A stretch of 64,000 nt of DNA, taken from positions 847,501 through 911,500 of the forward strand of contig OZ035961.1 of the NCBI GenBank assembly GCA_964034945.1, written 5' to 3'. This document shows, piece after piece, positions 61,211-64,000 of the stretch (position 1 is its first letter; each line of letters opens with the position of its first letter). Both the position numbers and the translations under genes were made by a program. Source of the DNA: Chrysopilus asiliformis. Its lineage: Eukaryota; Arthropoda; Insecta; Diptera; Rhagionidae. The notes under the pieces were generated by a model, which worked only from the letters and a program-made list of their open reading frames with translations, ran no database searches and had not been told where the DNA came from.

Positions 61211-64000
61211 CTACTGTTCAGTCAATAATTTGATGATTTTTTCATTATTTTGAAGAATTTTCGCCCGACTGGCGTCAATCATTTCCGAATATTCTCGAAT
61301 ATTTGCATTGATTTGGATTAACTGATTTTTCATTGGTTCAATTGCGGATTCTGTAAGACTATTGATTTTTTTCATTAGCGAAGATTCGAGGTGATATTTT
61401 AGAAATCTTCATTTGAGATATATTTACTTTTTCTCTTTTTTTAGTTCAGCCGATGCCTGAATGAAAGCGTCCTTCCACATTGTTAGTTCCAGCTGCATTG
61501 AGTCCATGTCTTCCGGTAGAAAATCCATAAGTTTCCCAAGGGGATTCACCGAACGTGTTAAAATCTGTATCGCATCTCGTAAAGAATCCATTTGTTTCGC
61601 AGATGTTTGTCTTTTATGCGTACTGTCCCACTCCTTAAAATAAAAAATTGATTTTTAAATTTCAATTGAAAATATCTAAATGTAATTTTAATTACCTGGT
61701 CTGCACCACTCTCCTTATCGGCGTGCGTTAATTCCTTTTGTGTCTTCAAGATTTGCTGCACCAAATGACCCTGTTGCAAATTTTCGTCATTTTCAATTGT
61801 ATCACTTCGACTATCGGCAGTCGATTGGTCAATATCTTGAATAGTATTCGTGGTTTCGATAATGACCAAATTTTCGCCATCATCTTCGAGGTCTGTGTTG
61901 AAATTTTCAACTTTAACATTGATGCCGGCCATTTTCACCTGTTCGTTGGGCTGTAAAATAATTTCCACATTTTTATCACGTCTTCGTGGAGCTCCCGGCC
62001 TTGCAGACGGCGGTCGAACACTAGGTGGACGCAAAGAAGTCTTCGGACGATCCAATTCTGAATTCTCCCTAACGAAGGTCGATTGTCTCTTCATGGGCTC
62101 CACTGGAGCACTAGGTTTTTGTTGAGCTGCTGTGGCGGCCGTAGTAGAATTTGGGGTCGATGTGGGAAGTTGAATTGCAGGTTGTTTAGCTGCAGCTTCT
62201 GCAATTTTAGGCTGCTGCTCACTTGAGTTTTCATGTTTGAGGCGATTCATTTTTGCACTATTATTCTTAGGTCTTTCGTTTTCTGCTGAATTTACATTAT
62301 TTATCAGATTTTCTGCTTCAACGCTCTTCCTCCTCTGTCCCGAAGACTTCCGCCTGGGCTGAGACTGTCGAATTTCAGCTTCCTGATCAATTACGGCTAT
62401 TAACTCAGATTTCTTGGGTTCCGTCTCGCCATTCATCGCCAAAATTGTAGGTGTTGGGAGGTCATCATCTATAGTTTCGCTTAACGGCTTCACTTCCGGT
62501 GGTCTAAGTTTTTCCAAGCTGATTTTTTTCTCGAGGCTACTAGCGCGTTTAATACTATCGCTTTTAATTGACGAAGAAGATTTCTTTCTTTCGATTGGCT
62601 TCTCCTCCTTAGACATTACTCCAATCTCAACGTCTTTCACAACTGCCACTTCGTTTTCGGCTTTCTTCGGAACTTTGATTTGTGATTGTGGAGGCTCTTC
62701 CGGTTTTTCTATTTTTTGTTTGGTTTTCACTGTTTCACCCATTTTAGTATCGCCCTTAGCCTTTTTCGATGTTTTCTCTACGGTCGTTTTTGTACCATCT
62801 TTCTTAGGTTTATCATTTTCTTTTTCCTTGGATTTGATTTTCTCCTTCTTTTCAGGCTTCTCAATCTTAGACCCAACTTTCTCAGATTTATTTGGAGGCT
62901 TAATGGTTTTCGTTGCATCAACTTTTTTCTTTGAAGAGACTTCCTTTTGTTTGGGAGCTGCCTCATTTTTTATCGATTCGATTGCCTTAGTACTATCTAA
63001 CTTCTTGTCTATTGCGATTCCTATAAGTTGCAGCAGTTCATTCGTTTTCTCTGGCTCATGTCCCGCAACTATCTTCGAAGGCCGTGCAGTGAGATTTTCG
63101 CCAGTGGTTAATTCTACAATTAAGTAATAAAATTACTGTAAGGACGTTTTTTAAACAATAATTTCAATTTTTTACCCTAAAAATATCTTTTTGGTTTTAC
63201 TTTCAACCCCTACCCCTCCCTTCGCGCTTAGTTTCCATTACTTTCAAAAGGTGGTTAAAACTCTTAAACAATTCTTTAAGTAATGTCTAATGAAAATAAA
63301 AAAACTGTTATTTTCTTCCCATTTTTTACTTGACTTTTTTCTCGATTAATCGAATATTCGTAAGTTGTAACAGGATCTCGTTTTGACTAAAAATAGGTCA
63401 AATATTCCATGCAACAATGGAAACTTTTTACAGATAAAACTTATTTAAAGCTTGTTGCTCCTTTTGAATAAATAAAAAAAGCTTACAAAACACTTCTAAA
63501 TACTATCTACAAGTTCAATAAATGACCTTGATAATATTTCGATTGATATTGACCCTTATCGTGAGATTCATAATTCATGTTTCGTTTCGCTCGATTGCCT
63601 AGTGTCCAAGTATTGCGTCTAGTTTATCTCTTATATAAGTAATAGTTTTTTAAAGATAAATTGTTCAAAGTATTTACTTGTGGCATCGATTAACTTCTGC
63701 AGAAATCGTATTTTTCCCTCTCTATCTTTGATATTTTCCGAATTCAATTCGGTTGTGTTGAAAAGACCTTGAAACAATCTCGTGTCTTTGATTACCTGAA
63801 ATCGTCAGAATATATTGAAAAGTTATTAAAAATTTACAAAATATTCTAATCTAATTTCTAATAGAGAATGTAGATATACATACCACATTAACGATATCAT
63901 GTAGAAACCGAAATGGTGGCTTTTTAAGTAGTTTCTCAGTTAATGCTGGCTTCTTAACGAATTTACCCAAAGTTTCTTGTGTTTTCTTTATCACAGCCGG
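61211..64000 (-). CDS. IFT54: intraflagellar transport protein 54 (TRAF3-interacting protein 1), 5' end outside window
   Basis: The protein is a subunit of IFT complex B, which carries cargo along ciliary microtubules. In insects the pathway serves ciliated sensory neurons. Five exons are visible: 63884-64000, 63678-63795, 61696-63113, 61428-61633 and 61211-61358. Introns are 88, 564, 62 and 69 nt, all GT/AG. They give 668 residues, near the human length (691). The first visible codons read [20 protein letters not shown], matching human residues from about 4 on, so the start codon lies a few codons beyond 64000. Residues 1-115 form the N-terminal calponin-homology-like, tubulin-binding domain ([37 protein letters not shown]). 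A Lys/Glu/Ser-rich disordered region follows, with an [13 protein letters not shown] motif. The C-terminal 130 residues form the coiled coil that binds IFT20 ([20 protein letters not shown]). The last acceptor was chosen at 61359|61358 because it keeps frame and family alignment ([16 protein letters not shown]). Confidence 0.95.

Noticed and set aside
61351..61357. Alternative IFT54 last-exon acceptor at CTTACAG
   Set aside because: Using this AG leaves the exon junction out of frame. The AG just upstream restores frame and matches the family alignment.
62414..63127. 237-aa plus-strand open frame opposite IFT54
   Set aside because: It lies antisense to the large IFT54 exon. Its Ser/Phe-rich composition is what the reverse of a Lys/Glu/Ser-rich exon produces, and the minus strand matches a known family across five spliced exons.
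1..64000. tRNA and rRNA genes
   Set aside because: I scanned for GGTTCGAATCC-like B boxes and conserved rRNA blocks and found none that could be supported. A covariance-model search would be decisive.

Overview
This is a strongly A+T-rich eukaryotic window with long gene-poor stretches, short spliced introns and many small inverted-repeat transposons. The encoded proteins (a TFIIA small subunit close to the fly form, an irritans-type mariner transposase, insect-like LysM and IFT54 proteins) point to an insect, most likely a dipteran. I cannot name the species from the sequence alone. Most of the first 47 kb has no coding sequence I can support. It could be intergenic DNA or introns of a very large gene.

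Layout. Positions 1-35,100 are gene-poor DNA with dispersed elements: a fold-back element (953-1222), two copies of a Helentron/DINE-like repeat (1240-1786 and 20486-21057), a 472-bp MITE with long terminal inverted repeats (8577-9048), a 102-bp MITE (22557-22658) and a degenerate pogo-like block (about 28850-29103). At 35119-36411 there is a complete 1293-bp mariner with perfect 30-bp ends and a full-length 349-aa reading frame, but the second catalytic aspartate reads as glycine. From 36.4 to 47.5 kb there is a 240-bp exact tandem duplication (38681-39160), a diverged inverted piece of the Helentron-like repeat and several hairpins.

The gene cluster is in the last 16 kb. TfIIA-S, the gamma subunit of TFIIA, is on the minus strand (47941-48395, two exons, 106 aa). 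A LYSMD1/2-like LysM-domain gene is on the plus strand (core exons 55315-57347), with uncertain first-exon candidates at 51638 and 53871 and a small Cys-rich minus-strand reading frame at 54676-54876 divergent from it. IFT54/TRAF3IP1, an intraflagellar-transport subunit, is on the minus strand (61211 to beyond 64000, five visible exons; the start codon lies just outside the window) and converges on the LysM gene. A nearly perfect 384-bp palindrome with TTA target duplications lies between them. These are unrelated housekeeping or ciliary genes, not an operon-like system.

I found no CRISPR array, tRNA, rRNA, biosynthetic cluster or clearly new biological system. The items most worth a second look are the intact but probably catalytically dead mariner, the exact 240-bp duplication, the long palindrome, the poly-G expansion inside one Helentron-like copy, and the unresolved 5' end and neighbouring small reading frames of the LysM gene. 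All protein identifications are from recognised family sequence, without database searching. Splice sites were placed by reading GT/AG signals and keeping the family reading frame.
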